Positions 8,155 through 18,133 of a stretch of 64,000 nt of DNA are shown here, piece by piece. This DNA is from Mycolicibacterium celeriflavum. GTDB lineage: Bacteria; Actinomycetota; Actinomycetes; Mycobacteriales; Mycobacteriaceae. The position numbers and the translations under genes are program-made. The stretch's first letter is position 1; each line of letters starts with the position of its first letter. The notes beneath the pieces are model-generated. The model was not told where the DNA came from. It saw only the letters and a program-made list of their open reading frames with translations, and did no database searches. Where the stretch lies: contig NZ_AP022591.1 of the NCBI RefSeq assembly GCF_010731795.1, positions 124,001 to 188,000 on the forward strand, read 5' to 3'.

Positions 8155-9572
8155 GAGCCTGTCACGAATTTTGTGTAAGTCAGAGGTGATTTGACTACGA
8201 GTTGTACTCTAGCACAACGGGATTCGACCGGGGAACAGCCTAGCCAGTGTGTTCAATGCCACAGTCCAGTTGTAAGTGCCGGTGCCTGAGAAGCCTCCTC
8301 TCTCGCTGGAGATGTTGCGCAATCCCAGATACAGCAACTTCATCGCGGCGTCCTTGTCGGGAAAGTGACCGCGATTTTTGGTGATCTTGCGCAGCTGGAA
8401 GTTGATCGACTCGATCGCGTTGGTGGTGTAGACGATCTTGCGCAGCTCCACCGGGAAGTCCAGGAACGGCACGAACTCAGGCCAGGCGTTGCGCCACACA
8501 TCAATCGCGCCGGGATACTGGGCGCCGAATGCGGTGTCGAAGTCCTTGAGCGCGAGTTCGGCGACTCCACGGTCGCCGCGCCGTAGATCGCCCGCATCGA
8601 CGTCGCGACCTTCTTGCGGTCCTTGTAGGACACGAACCGCATCGCGTTGCGGATCACGTGCACCACGCAGGTCTGCACCACGGTGTCGGGGTAGCACGAG
8701 CGGATCGCATCGGGCAGCCCGGTCAGCCCGTCGCAGCAGGCGATCAGGATGTCACGGACCCCGCGGTTGCGCAGATCGATGACGACTTTCTGCCAGAATT
8801 TGGCGCCCTCGGAGTCTTGGATCCACACCCCCAGGGCATGTTTGCGGCCCTCCAGATCCACCCCAATGGCCAGATAGGCCACCTTGGTGGTGACCACACC
8901 GTTGTCCTTGATCCGCAGCCGCAGCCCGTCGATATACAGGATCGGATAGACCTCGTCGAGCGGGCGGGACTGCCAGGCCTTGATCTCATCGACGACGACG
9001 TCTGTGACATTGGAGATCAACTCCCGCGACACCGCAGCCCCGTACACCTCCGCCAGGTGGGCCTCGATGTCGCGGGTGGTCATACCGCGCGAATACAGCG
9101 ACAGCACAACGGAATTGATGTTGTTGAGCCGACGGGCCTTCTTCGGCACGATCGCCGGCTCAAAGGAGCCGTTGCGGTCGCGCGGCGCGTCGATTTGCAC
9201 CGGGCCGTTGACCGTGGTCACCGTCTTGGACGTGGTGCCGTTGCGGGAATTGCCCGAGCCGCGCCCAGCCGGATCACCGGACTCATAGCCCAGATGATGG
9301 GTCAACTCCGAATTCAGCGCCCGCTCCAGCACCGCCTTGGTCAACTCGTTGAGCAAACCATCCGCGCCATCGATCGGGGTACCCGACTTCACCGCATCCT
9401 TGATCAACGAATCCAACGTCTCCGCCGAGAACGTCTCGGCCAGCTGCCGCGCCGCCGACTTGTCCTCAGCCGGCACCTGCGTGGTCTTGATCACAAAACA
9501 CTCCTTCTGTCCGCCCAAACGGCGGTCCGATGATGGACCACCCCGGACTTACACAGATGGAATGACACGCCC
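8155..9572 (-). mobile_element. IS256-family insertion sequence (1418 bp) nested in the IS481-family element
   Basis: Bounded by imperfect inverted repeats of about 32 bp: left GAGCCTGTCA followed by a shared TGTGTAAGTC core at 8172-8181, and right (reverse complement) GGGCGTGTCA followed by the same core at 9547-9556. Perfect 8-bp direct repeats (GAGCACCT) lie immediately outside. It holds one mutator-type transposase gene with a single-base frameshift. The exact target duplication shows a simple transposition event rather than recombination. Confidence 0.9.
8209..9494 (-). pseudogene. IS256-family (mutator-type) transposase, frameshifted
   Basis: Would encode about 428 aa. GTG 9494 is taken as start because AAGGAG lies at 9501-9506; the frame is open to ATG 9518. 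Mutator-type features are visible: LYIDGLRLR (first Asp), LIACCDGLTGLPDAI (second Asp), a Cys-x2-His context (CVVHVIRNAMRF) and TTNAIESINFQLRK (catalytic Glu). The reading frame shifts near 8561-8570: upstream it reads RAIYGAATVE, and the family-like sequence AELALKDFDTAF continues in the next frame to TAG 8209-8211. A one-base deletion fits the length exactly. Without the C-terminal Glu region the product should be inactive unless programmed frameshifting occurs, which is not typical of this family. Confidence 0.87.
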
Positions 9573-9580
9573 GAGCACCT
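9573..9580. repeat. Right 8-bp target duplication of the IS256-family element
   Basis: GAGCACCT, the partner of 8147-8154, abutting the right inverted repeat. Confidence 0.88.
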
Positions 9581-10238
9581 CGACCGGCGGATGGTTGAAC
9601 CGCCCGGTGAACACCTTGCCGTTGTCGGTCAGGATCTGCGCTGGTGCCCCGAACGCCGCTAGCGCGGCACGCAACCCATCGCAGACGGCCCGTGTCCGTT
9701 CACGCGCCATCACCGCTGCGCATACACACATTCGCGAGTGATCGTCTATCCCGGTCAACACCTTGGCCGATGTGCCATCAGCCAGGGCGAACCCACCGAC
9801 CACATCCATCTGCCACAACTCCATCGCCGCGGCCCGTTCCCAGCGCTTCCACTTGCGTGAGCGACGGTCCCGCAGGTGCGGATCGATCATCTGCGCCCGA
9901 ACCAATGCGCGATAGGCCGCCGATTCCGACGGCACGGGCCTCACACCTCGTTTGGCCAGCTCGAACACCAACCGCCGCGGCCCCCAGTACGGACGTGAGC
10001 GGCGCAGTTCCAGCAGACGGGCCTCCACCTCGGCCGGCATCTGATGCGGACACGACACCGGCCGATGCGACCGATCCGCCAACCCTTCCAGACCCTCGGC
10101 CTCATACCGGGCCAACCACGCGTGCAACGTCTGGCGCGACACACCAACCTTGTGGGCAACCTGCGAGATCGACAACCCATCGCTGATCACCGCCAACACA
10201 GCCTGATACCGCTGCTCAACCACGCTCAACTCCCTCAT
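9573..10238 (-). pseudogene. IS481-family transposase, N-terminal fragment
   Basis: N-terminal about 220 residues of the interrupted transposase. It starts at ATG 10238 with a helix-turn-helix (DGLSISQVAHKVGVSRQTLH), then a second DNA-binding region (WGPRRLVFELAKRG), and the first half of the RNase-H-like integrase core, with the first Asp in WQMDVVGGF and the second in ILTDNGKVF. The IS256-family insertion cuts it just after NHPPVEVL, so both aspartates are on this side and the glutamate is on the other. Reading into the inserted element adds only a few foreign residues (GRVIPSV) before a stop. Confidence 0.87.
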
Positions 10239-10246
10239 CTAGGGAG

Positions 10247-10335
10247 TGTCAAGGATCAACCGAAGTAGGTGTAAAGCATCAGCCGAAACACTGTCAGCCA
10301 TCAACCGAAGTAAAAACGTCAAGCCTCAGCCGACG
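10247..10335 (-). repeat. Right-end terminal iterons of the IS481-family element (four copies)
   Basis: Four degenerate 19-bp units at 10247-10265, 10270-10288, 10292-10310 and 10317-10335, consensus (minus strand) CTTCGGTTGATNCTTGACA, spaced 22-25 bp. The outermost copy is the most divergent. They mirror two copies at the left end. Confidence 0.72.
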
Positions 10336-10340
10336 TAATA

Positions 10341-10352
10341 CATCTCATCAAG

Positions 10353-10358
<6 letters not shown>
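10341..10358. repeat. Right 18-bp direct repeat, overlapping the tRNA-Arg 3' end
   Basis: Identical to 7531-7548. Its last six bases (10353-10358) are the discriminator base and part of the 3' acceptor strand of tRNA-Arg, so the tRNA keeps its native sequence after the insertion. Confidence 0.83.
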
Positions 10359-10425
<67 letters not shown>

Positions 10426-10578
10426 AGCGCACTCACCCTAACGGAAATGCCGCAAACCGACGGACCGCCTGAACCCGTATACCTGCTGCCAAGACAGCTA
10501 GTAAAGGGCTCTCGCGTGGACCGACGGCCGACTAGCGTGGTGGCCACAGCAGTCATGGTGAGGAGGTTGCGACGGCCC

Positions 10579-12063
10579 ATGAGCGACGTGCCGGAACTCG
10601 ATGCGGCGGGACTGCCCGAGGAACTCAGCCCGCTGGACCAGATCCTGCACCGCGGTGAGGCCAATCCGCGCACCCGCTCGGGGATCATGACCGTCGAGAT
10701 CCTCGACTGCGCTCCGGACTGGGATACGTTCCGCGCCAAGTTCGACAACGCCTCCCGCAAGGTGTTACGGCTGCGGCAGAAGGTCGTGATGCCGACGCTG
10801 CCGACCGTGGCGCCGAGGTGGGTCGTCGACCCCGACTTCAACCTCGACTTTCACCTGCGGCGCGTGCGCGCCCCGGAACCGGGCACGTTCCGCCAGGTGC
10901 TCGACATCGCCGAGGTCGCTGCTCAGTCGCCGCTCGACATCTCCCGGCCGCTGTGGACGGCCACGCTCGTCGAGGGACTGTCCGGCGACCGCGCCGCCCT
11001 CGTCGTCCATCTCAGCCATGCGGTCACCGACGGTGTCGGCGGTGTCGAGATGTTCGCCAATCTCTACGACCTCGAGCGTGACCCGCCGCCGCAGCCCGCC
11101 CCGCCGCTTCCCATTCCGCAGGACCTGTCGCCCAACGACCTGATGCGCCAAGGGATCAACCGGCTGCCCGGCACCATCGCGGGCCGGATGCGGGGAGCGC
11201 TGTTCGGCGCCGCACACGTCGCGGGTGAGGTGATCCGCGATCCGATCTCGCGGTTGGGCAGCGTCGTCGAGTACGCGATGTCGGGCGCGCGAGTGGTCGG
11301 TCCCGTCGCGGATCCGTCGCCGGTACTGCGGCGCCGCAGCCTGTCATCGCGCAGCGAGGCGATCGACATCGAGTTCGGAATCTTGCACCGGGCGGCCAAG
11401 GCGGCGGGCGGCTCGATCAACGACGCGTATCTGGCCGGTGTGTGTGGCGCCTTGCGGATGTACCACGAAGCCAAGGGCGTGCCGATCGACACGCTGCCGA
11501 TGGCAGTGCCGGTCAACCTTCGGTCCGACGCCGATCCGGCCGGCGGAAACCGGTTCGCGGGCATCAATCTCGCCGCGCCGATCAGTTTGAGCGATCCCGA
11601 AGTTCGCATCCGGCACATCCGCTCGCAGATGACCACCAAGCGCGAGGAACGGGCCATCGACATGGTCGGCGCCATCGCTCCGTTGGTGGGTCTACTGCCC
11701 GACTCGGTGCTCGAGTCGATGGCCGGGTCTTTCGTCAATTCCGATGTCCAGGCCAGCAATGTCCCGGTGTACGCCGGGGACACGTTCATCGCCGGCGCGA
11801 AAGTTCTACGGCAGTACGGGCTCGGTCCGCTGCCGGGCGTGGCGATGATGGTGGTGCTGATCTCGCGCTCCGGCTACTGCACGATCACCAGTCGCTACGA
11901 CCGCGCAGCGGTCACCGATCAAGAGTTGTGGGCGCGGTGCCTGCTGTCGGGCTTCGATGAGGTGCTCGCCCTCGGTGGCGACGGTCGAGCCGAACCGGCC
12001 TCGTTCAGCGTCGACGCAGCGTCCGCCATTCCCTCGTCACCCAATGGGAGCGCAGCGCAATGA
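10579..12063 (+). CDS. WS/DGAT-family O-acyltransferase
   Basis: Wax ester synthase/diacylglycerol acyltransferase family protein, 494 aa (M. tuberculosis Rv2484c, the syntenic gene, is of similar size). Such enzymes esterify diacylglycerol or fatty alcohols with acyl-CoA, making storage lipid. The N-terminus LDAAGLPEELSPLDQI-type region (ELSPLDQILHRGE) and a PLWTATLVEGL stretch are typical. The catalytic HHxxxDG motif is degenerate: SHAVTDG near residue 159, with Ser for the first His. The second domain has the PVNLRSDAD…GNRF pattern. ATG 10579 is used, with AGGAGG 12 nt upstream; the open frame runs back into the tRNA. It overlaps plsC by 4 bp (ATGA). Confidence 0.85.
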   Translation: MSDVPELDAAGLPEELSPLDQILHRGEANPRTRSGIMTVEILDCAPDWDTFRAKFDNASRKVLRLRQKVVMPTLPTVAPRWVVDPDFNLDFHLRRVRAPEPGTFRQVLDIAEVAAQSPLDISRPLWTATLVEGLSGDRAALVVHLSHAVTDGVGGVEMFANLYDLERDPPPQPAPPLPIPQDLSPNDLMRQGINRLPGTIAGRMRGALFGAAHVAGEVIRDPISRLGSVVEYAMSGARVVGPVADPSPVLRRRSLSSRSEAIDIEFGILHRAAKAAGGSINDAYLAGVCGALRMYHEAKGVPIDTLPMAVPVNLRSDADPAGGNRFAGINLAAPISLSDPEVRIRHIRSQMTTKREERAIDMVGAIAPLVGLLPDSVLESMAGSFVNSDVQASNVPVYAGDTFIAGAKVLRQYGLGPLPGVAMMVVLISRSGYCTITSRYDRAAVTDQELWARCLLSGFDEVLALGGDGRAEPASFSVDAASAIPSSPNGSAAQ

Positions 12064-13745
12064 CTTCGCCAAATGGTCAGCCCTCGCGGCGCACCATGCG
12101 ACTGCCGGGGTCGGTCGCCGAGATCCAGGCCAGCCCGCAAGGGCCCGAGGTGGGGGCGTTCTTCGATCTCGACGGCACCCTGGTCGCCGGCTTCACCGGT
12201 GTCGTGATGACGCAGGACCGATTCCGCCGCCGTCAGATGTCGATGGGCGAGTTCATCGGGATGGTGCAAGCGGGCCTCAATCACCGACTGGGTCGCTCGG
12301 AGTTCGAGGACCTGATCGGCAAGGGTGCGCGCATGCTGCGCGGCAACTCGCTCGACGATGTCGACGAACTCGCCGAGCGGCTGTTCGTCCAGAAGATCGT
12401 CAGCCGCATCTATCCGGAAATGCGGGAGTTGGTGCGCGCGCACATGTCTCGAGGCCACACCGTCGTGCTCAGTTCGTCGGCGCTGACGGTACAGGTGGAG
12501 CCCGTCGCGCGGTTTCTGGGCATCGGGAATGTGCTGAGCAACAAGTTCGAGATCGACGAGAACGGGTTGCTCACCGGCGAGGTGAAGCGACCGATCATCT
12601 GGGGGCCGGGAAAGGCCAGGGCGGTACAGAAATTCGCCGCCGAACACGGCGTCGACCTGTCCAAGAGCTACTTCTACGCCGACGGCGACGAGGACGTCGC
12701 GCTGATGTACCTCGTCGGCCACCCTCGCCCGACCAACCCGGAGGGCAAGCTCGCCGCGGTCGCGGCCAAGCGAGGATGGCCGGTGCTGCGCTTCACCAGT
12801 CGCAGTGGCGCGAGCCCCATTTCGCAACTGCGGACGGCTGCGGGCATCGCGGCGATGGGCCCGATCGCGGCCGGTGCACTCGGCCTGGGCCTGCTGACCC
12901 GCAACAAGCGCACCGGCGTCAACTTCTTCACCGCGACCTTCGGGCGGACGCTGATGAGCACGATCGGCATCAACGTCAACGTGCTCGGCAAGGAGAACCT
13001 GACCAAACAGCGGCCCGCGGTGTTCCTGTTCAATCACCGCAACCAGGCCGACCCGTTGATCGCGGGCCACCTGGTCGACACCAATTTCACGTCGGTCGGA
13101 AAGAAGGAACTGGAGAAGGATCCGATTGTCGGCACCCTCGGCAGGATCATGGACGCCGCATTCATCGACCGCGAGGATCCACAGAAGGCGGTCGAGGGGC
13201 TGAAGAAAGTCGAGGAGTTGGCCCGCAAGGGACTGTCCATCCTGATCGCCCCGGAAGGCACGCGGCTGGACACCACCGAGGTCGGCCCGTTCAAGAAGGG
13301 TCCGTTCCGGATCGCGATGTCGGCCGGAATCCCGATCGTGCCCATGGTGATTCGCAACGCCGAGGTGATTGCCGCCCGTGATTCGAGCACGTTCAACCCC
13401 GGCACAGTAGACGTGGTGGTCTACCCGCCGATACCCGTCGACGACTGGACACACGACAACCTTGGCGAACGCATTGAAGAGGTCCGCCAGCTCTACCTCG
13501 ACACGCTGCGGGACTGGCCGCACGACGAGTTGCCCACTCCGGAGCTCTACACCCGCAGGGCGTCGGCGACGAAGAAAGCGGCCGCCAAGAAGCCCGCGCC
13601 GAAAAAAGCCGCGCCGAAGAAAGCCGCGCCGAAGAAGGCCGCCAAGAAAACGGCGGCCAAGAAGACGGCGGCCAAGTCTGCGGCAAAGGAGACGGCGGCC
13701 AAGAAGACGGCGGCCGAAAAGTCCGCGGGGAAGGGCCGTCCGTGA
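12060..13745 (+). CDS. plsC: HAD-hydrolase/1-acylglycerol-3-phosphate acyltransferase fusion
   Basis: 561-aa two-domain protein. The N-terminal HAD-IB phosphatase-like domain has [11 protein letters not shown] (residues 34-44), [11 protein letters not shown] and [11 protein letters not shown]. The C-terminal LPLAT domain has the acyltransferase motif NHRNQAD (about residue 324, HX4D) and APEGTRLD. The fusion matches the mycobacterial PlsC (Rv2483c), expected to acylate lysophosphatidate to phosphatidate in membrane lipid and triacylglycerol synthesis. The last about 55 residues are a Lys/Ala/Pro-rich repeat (AAKKxAPKK), resembling a histone H1-like tail and probably disordered. It overlaps the upstream WS/DGAT gene (ATGA) and plsB2 downstream (GTGA), indicating one operon. 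Confidence 0.92.
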   Translation: MTSPNGQPSRRTMRLPGSVAEIQASPQGPEVGAFFDLDGTLVAGFTGVVMTQDRFRRRQMSMGEFIGMVQAGLNHRLGRSEFEDLIGKGARMLRGNSLDDVDELAERLFVQKIVSRIYPEMRELVRAHMSRGHTVVLSSSALTVQVEPVARFLGIGNVLSNKFEIDENGLLTGEVKRPIIWGPGKARAVQKFAAEHGVDLSKSYFYADGDEDVALMYLVGHPRPTNPEGKLAAVAAKRGWPVLRFTSRSGASPISQLRTAAGIAAMGPIAAGALGLGLLTRNKRTGVNFFTATFGRTLMSTIGINVNVLGKENLTKQRPAVFLFNHRNQADPLIAGHLVDTNFTSVGKKELEKDPIVGTLGRIMDAAFIDREDPQKAVEGLKKVEELARKGLSILIAPEGTRLDTTEVGPFKKGPFRIAMSAGIPIVPMVIRNAEVIAARDSSTFNPGTVDVVVYPPIPVDDWTHDNLGERIEEVRQLYLDTLRDWPHDELPTPELYTRRASATKKAAAKKPAPKKAAPKKAAPKKAAKKTAAKKTAAKSAAKETAAKKTAAEKSAGKGRP

Positions 13746-16087
13746 AGCCCTCCGCCGACCAGTACGCACCCTTCACGCCCACCGGTGACGCGCTGGTGCT
13801 GGCGTCGGCTTCCTCTGCAGCCGAACGGGATCTGCTCAACGACTGGCTTGAGCGGCAGCGGCACGCAAACCCCGGCTCCAAGATCGACGTGCTGCTGTTG
13901 CCCGACGACGATCCACCGCCCGGCGTGCTCGCCCAACTCGTAGGTGAACTCGAAGCCGGCGAGGACCGCTCCGTCGTACCGGCACGCGTGTTCTGGGTGC
14001 CCGGCGGACTGCCGACCCGCTCGAAGGTGGTGGCGCTGATCTCCGGCCGGGACACCTACCGGCCGCCCGAGATCCTGCAGCGGCGCATTCTGCGCCGCGA
14101 TCCGTCGCGGGCCCGCGTCGTCGCCGGTGAACCCGCAAAGGTCTCCGAGCTGCGCCAGCAGTGGGCCGACACCACGGTCGCCGAAAACCCCCGCGAGTTC
14201 GCACGTTTCGTCATCCGGCGGGCGATCCTTGCCATCGAACGCGTCGAACTGCGGCTGTTGGGCCCGGAATACAAGTCGCCCCGGCTCATCAAACCGGAGT
14301 TGTTGGCGTCAGCGCGCTTTCGTGAGGGCCTGGAGCGAATCCCGGGCGCAGACCTGGAGACCGCGGGGGAGATGCTCGACGAACTGTCCACCGGGTGGAG
14401 TCGGTTCTCGGTCGACCTGATCCCGTCCCTCGGGCGCGCGATATTCAGCCGCGGCTTCGATCCGAACATCGACTACGACCGCGCCGAAGTCGAGGTGATG
14501 CGCCGCAATCTGGAGAACCATCCGGCCGTGCTGCTGTTCTCGCACCGGTCCTACCTCGACGGCGTGATCGTGCCGGTTGCGATGCAGGAGAACCGATTAC
14601 CGCCGGTGCACACGTTCGCCGGAATCAACCTCTCCTTCGGCTTCATGGGGCCGTTGATGCGTCATTCCGGCGTGATCTTTTTGCGCCGCAAACTCGACGA
14701 TCCGCTCTACAAGTACGTGCTGCGGCAGTTCGTCGGCTACATCGTGGAGAAGCGGTTCAACCTGAGCTGGTCGATCGAGGGCACCCGGTCGCGCACGGGA
14801 AAGATGTTGCCGCCCAAGCTCGGACTGCTCGCCTATGTGGCCGACGCCTACCTCGACGGCCGAAGCGAGGACATCCTGTTGCAGCCGGTGTCGATCAGCT
14901 TCGACCAGTTGCACGAGACCGCCGAATACGCCGCCTACGCCCGCGGCGGCGAGAAAACGCCCGAAAGCCTGTCGTGGATGTACAACTTCATCAAGGCGCA
15001 GGGCGAGCGCAACTACGGCAAGATCTACGTCCGCTTCCCGGAAGCCGTCTCCATGCGCGAATACCTCGGCGCGCCCCACGGGCCGATGACCACTGACGCC
15101 GACGCCAAACGCCTTGCGCTGCAGAAGATGGCGTTCGAAGTATCGTGGCGGATTCTGAGCGCTACGCCGGTTAACGCCTCCGCGCTGGTCTCCGCGCTGT
15201 TGCTCAGCACCCGCGGGGTCGCGCTGACACTCGACCAGATCCACCACACGCTGCAGCCATCGCTGGACTACCTCGAGCGCAAGCAGACCCCGATGACCAA
15301 CAGCGCGTTGCGGTTACGTACGCCCGAAGGTGTGCGGGCGGCGCTCGACGCGCTGTCCAACCGGCACCCCGTGACGTGTGTCGAAGGAGGTCGCGAGCTC
15401 GTCTGGCGGATCGCACCCGAAGACGAACACGAAGCGGCGTTCTACCGCAACACGCTCATCGACGCGTTCCTGGAGACCTCGCTCGTCGAACTGGCGCTGG
15501 TACACGCCGGACGAGCGGAATCCGACCGGCTGGAAGCCTTCTGGTCCCAGGTGATGCGACTGCGCGATCTGCTGAAGTTCGACTTCTACTTCGCCGACTC
15601 GGCGGCGTTCCGCGACCACGTCGCCGAAGAGTTGTCCTGGCATAGCGGCTGGGAAGAGCAGGTCTCGGCGGGCGAGGAACAGGTCGACGCGCTACTGCGC
15701 ACCAAACAACCGCTGTTGGCCGCCGCCATGCTGCGACCGTTCTTCGAGGCCTACGAGATCGTCGCCGACGTGTTGCGCGATGCCCCAGCCGAGATCAACG
15801 AGAAAGACCTGACCAAAAGGGCACTCGGACTGGGCAACCAGTACGTGGCTCAGAGCAGGGTGCGCAGCAACGAGGCGGTTTCGGCGCTGCTGTTCGCGAC
15901 CGCCCGCCAGGTCGCCGCCGACCAGCATCTACTGGAGCCCGCCGCAGATCTGGTCGAGCGGCGCACCGCGTTTCGCGACGAGCTCCGCGCGGTCCTGCAC
16001 GACATGGACAAGGTCGAGCAGATCGCCCGCGAGCAGTTCTACGTGCGCGAGCTCGGGCGTCGAGCCGCGCGCCGCGGGTCGACCTGA
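13742..16087 (+). CDS. plsB2: Glycerol-3-phosphate 1-O-acyltransferase
   Basis: Large membrane-associated GPAT (781 aa; M. tuberculosis PlsB2 789) that acylates sn-glycerol-3-phosphate, the first step of phospholipid and triacylglycerol synthesis. The catalytic block motif I is SHRSYLDG (HX4D, about residues 265-272). Motif II lies in the [14 protein letters not shown] area, motif III is [10 protein letters not shown] (about 343-352), and motif IV lies near [11 protein letters not shown]. The long C-terminal helical domain is typical of PlsB. GTG 13742 overlaps the plsC stop by 4 bp. With PlsC and the WS/DGAT enzyme, the operon encodes three consecutive acylations of the glycerol backbone, so a role in triacylglycerol assembly is a reasonable inference. 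Confidence 0.93.
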   Translation: MKPSADQYAPFTPTGDALVLASASSAAERDLLNDWLERQRHANPGSKIDVLLLPDDDPPPGVLAQLVGELEAGEDRSVVPARVFWVPGGLPTRSKVVALISGRDTYRPPEILQRRILRRDPSRARVVAGEPAKVSELRQQWADTTVAENPREFARFVIRRAILAIERVELRLLGPEYKSPRLIKPELLASARFREGLERIPGADLETAGEMLDELSTGWSRFSVDLIPSLGRAIFSRGFDPNIDYDRAEVEVMRRNLENHPAVLLFSHRSYLDGVIVPVAMQENRLPPVHTFAGINLSFGFMGPLMRHSGVIFLRRKLDDPLYKYVLRQFVGYIVEKRFNLSWSIEGTRSRTGKMLPPKLGLLAYVADAYLDGRSEDILLQPVSISFDQLHETAEYAAYARGGEKTPESLSWMYNFIKAQGERNYGKIYVRFPEAVSMREYLGAPHGPMTTDADAKRLALQKMAFEVSWRILSATPVNASALVSALLLSTRGVALTLDQIHHTLQPSLDYLERKQTPMTNSALRLRTPEGVRAALDALSNRHPVTCVEGGRELVWRIAPEDEHEAAFYRNTLIDAFLETSLVELALVHAGRAESDRLEAFWSQVMRLRDLLKFDFYFADSAAFRDHVAEELSWHSGWEEQVSAGEEQVDALLRTKQPLLAAAMLRPFFEAYEIVADVLRDAPAEINEKDLTKRALGLGNQYVAQSRVRSNEAVSALLFATARQVAADQHLLEPAADLVERRTAFRDELRAVLHDMDKVEQIAREQFYVRELGRRAARRGST

Positions 16088-16120
16088 GCCGCTCGGACGA
16101 GCTGGCCATACGCTGGTGAT

Positions 16121-18124
16121 ATGACCACGGTGGCATCGGGTGTGCGCAGTAGCGCGGTATGGCCGGTGCTCATCGGGGTCGCGGCGTTGGCCGGTGCGGT
16201 CGCCGCGAGCATCGGCGCGCTGTCGCTGGCTGATGCGCTGAGCGCCACCGGGTTGCCGGATCCCGGCCCGGTCACCACCTACGGGCTGCCGTTCGTGCGG
16301 GCCGCCGGCGAGATCGCGGCGGTGATCGCCGTCGGATCGTTCCTGTTCGCCGCGTTCCTCACCCCGCCGCAACCCAACGGTGTGCTCGACGCCGGCGGTT
16401 ACCGGGCGTTACGCCTGGGCACCGGCGCGTCGGCGGTGTGGACGGTGTGCGCTGCGCTGATGGTTCCGCTGACGGTGTCCGACGTCTCCGGCCAACCGCT
16501 GCGCCAGAACCTCGACCCGCTGGCGGTCTGGTCGGCCGCCAGCCTCGTCGAGACCGCAAGCGCATGGCGGTGGAGCGCGTTCCTCGCCGCGGCCGTCACC
16601 GTGGCCAGCCTCCCGGTGCTGCGCTGGTCCTGGACGCCGTTGCTGCTGGCCGGTTCATTGACGACGCTCATTCCGCTCGGCCTGACCGGGCACTCCTCGA
16701 CCGGCGGCGCCCACGACCTGGCGACCAACAGCCTGCTGTTACACCTCGGCGCCGGGGCGCTGTGGGCGGGCGGGTTGCTCGCCTTGCTGGTACACGTGAT
16801 GCGCGGTGGCCGGCACGCCGGCCTGGCTGCGCGCCGCTTCTCGGCCCTTGCGCTGTGGTGCTTCGTGGTGATGGCGATCAGCGGCGTGGTCAACGCGCTG
16901 GTGCGCATCGAACCGGCCGACCTGCTGCGCACCGAGTACGGCTGGCTGATCGTCGGTAAAGCGGCGGCGTTGATCCTGCTCGGCCTGCTCGGCTGGCGGC
17001 AGCGGCGCACGGGGTTGGCCGCGTTGGCGGCCGACCCGGAGTCGCGGGGCACGTTGATCCGGCTGGCGCTGCTCGAGGGGGTGCTGTTCGGGGCGACCTT
17101 CGGAATCGCGGTCGGGCTCGGGCGCACGCCTCCACCGCCGCTGGCCGCACAGCCGAGTCCCGTCGAGGTCGCGATCGGATACGACCTCGCCGGACCGCCC
17201 ACCTTCGCGCGGATACTTGTCGACTGGCGCTTCGATCTGATTTTCGGCACCGCTGCGATCGTGTTCGCAGTGGTTTATTTGCTAGCGGTGCGCCGGCTTC
17301 ACCGCCGGGGCGACGCCTGGCCGGTGGGCCGGACGCTGGGTTGGCTGTGCGGGTGCGCGGCGTTGCTGTTCGCGACGTCGTCGGGCCTGGGCCGGTACAT
17401 GCCCGCGATGTTCTCGATGCACATGATCGCGCACATGGTGCTGTCGATGCTGGTGCCTGTCCTGCTGGTGCTCGGCGCGCCGATGACGCTGGCGCTGCGG
17501 GCGCTGCCGGCCGCGGGGCGCGGGGATCCGCCCGGCGCCAGGGAGTGGCTGCTGGCGGCGCTGCATTCGCGGGTGTCGCGGTTCTTCACCAATCCGGTCG
17601 TGGCGACGGTGTTGTTCGTCGCGGGTTTCTACGGGTTGTACTTCGGCGGCCTGTTCGACGCCGCGGTCGACAAGCACGGCGCCCACGTGCTGATGAACCT
17701 GCACTTTCTGCTCAGCGGGTACCTCTTCTACTGGGTGGTGATCGGCATCGACCCGGCGCCGCGGCAGATTCCCCAGCTGGGCAAGGTGGCGATGGTGTTC
17801 GCGTCGCTGCCGCTGCATGCGTTCTTCGGGGTGGTCCTGATGGGCATGAAGACGGTGCTGGGGGAGCCGTTCTACCGGTCGCTGCAACTGAGCTGGCACA
17901 CCGATCTGCTTTCCGATCAACGCACCGGCGGCGGCATCGCGTGGGCGGCGGGCGAGCTCCCGCTCGTGCTGGTGATGTTTGCGTTGCTGATCCAGTGGTC
18001 ACGCAGCGATCGGCGCACCGCCCAGCGAATAGATCGGGCCGCCGACCGTGACGACGACGCCGACCTGGCCGCGTATAACGCGATGCTCGCCGAACTCGCC
18101 AGGCGCGACGGTTCCTCGCGCTAA
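16121..18124 (+). CDS. Polytopic membrane protein, CopD domain fused to CtaG (caa3 assembly) domain
   Basis: 667-aa integral membrane protein with many hydrophobic helices. The N-terminal half resembles CopD copper-resistance proteins, with a helix pair around residues 200-270 containing HSSTGGAHDLATNSLLLHLG, whose histidines could bind copper. The C-terminal half matches caa3_CtaG cytochrome c oxidase assembly proteins (SMHMIAHMVLSMLVPVLLVLG, HLHFLLSGYLFYWVVIGIDP-like and HAFFGVVLMG segments). Mycobacterial members, including Rv0102, have this fusion. A role in copper delivery to cytochrome aa3 oxidase is inferred from the domains. ATG 16121 lies 33 nt after plsB2. The gene is followed by short GGCGCC-GAGACC repeats and a palindromic element. 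Confidence 0.85.
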   Translation: MTTVASGVRSSAVWPVLIGVAALAGAVAASIGALSLADALSATGLPDPGPVTTYGLPFVRAAGEIAAVIAVGSFLFAAFLTPPQPNGVLDAGGYRALRLGTGASAVWTVCAALMVPLTVSDVSGQPLRQNLDPLAVWSAASLVETASAWRWSAFLAAAVTVASLPVLRWSWTPLLLAGSLTTLIPLGLTGHSSTGGAHDLATNSLLLHLGAGALWAGGLLALLVHVMRGGRHAGLAARRFSALALWCFVVMAISGVVNALVRIEPADLLRTEYGWLIVGKAAALILLGLLGWRQRRTGLAALAADPESRGTLIRLALLEGVLFGATFGIAVGLGRTPPPPLAAQPSPVEVAIGYDLAGPPTFARILVDWRFDLIFGTAAIVFAVVYLLAVRRLHRRGDAWPVGRTLGWLCGCAALLFATSSGLGRYMPAMFSMHMIAHMVLSMLVPVLLVLGAPMTLALRALPAAGRGDPPGAREWLLAALHSRVSRFFTNPVVATVLFVAGFYGLYFGGLFDAAVDKHGAHVLMNLHFLLSGYLFYWVVIGIDPAPRQIPQLGKVAMVFASLPLHAFFGVVLMGMKTVLGEPFYRSLQLSWHTDLLSDQRTGGGIAWAAGELPLVLVMFALLIQWSRSDRRTAQRIDRAADRDDDADLAAYNAMLAELARRDGSSR

Positions 18125-18133
18125 CGGGCGCCG

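Larger units (their letters stand above)
7549..10340 (-). mobile_element. IS481-family insertion sequence interrupted by an IS256-family element
   Basis: The element begins TGTTGGGC on the left and, read inwards from the right, TATTACGT. Without the nested IS and one target copy it is about 1366 bp. Both ends carry imperfect copies of a 19-bp unit like TTCGGTTGATGCTTGACA, pointing inwards: two on the left (7556-7574, 7581-7599) and four on the right (10247-10265, 10270-10288, 10292-10310, 10317-10335, minus strand), spaced 22-25 bp. These are probably transposase binding sites. It encodes one integrase-core transposase, split by the nested IS. Eighteen-base direct repeats flank it, longer than the usual IS481 duplication. 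Confidence 0.8.

Noticed and set aside
11919..13769. 616-codon minus-strand frame across plsC
   Set aside because: Shadow of plsC; the apparent Arg/Leu repeats mirror the Lys-rich tail codons.
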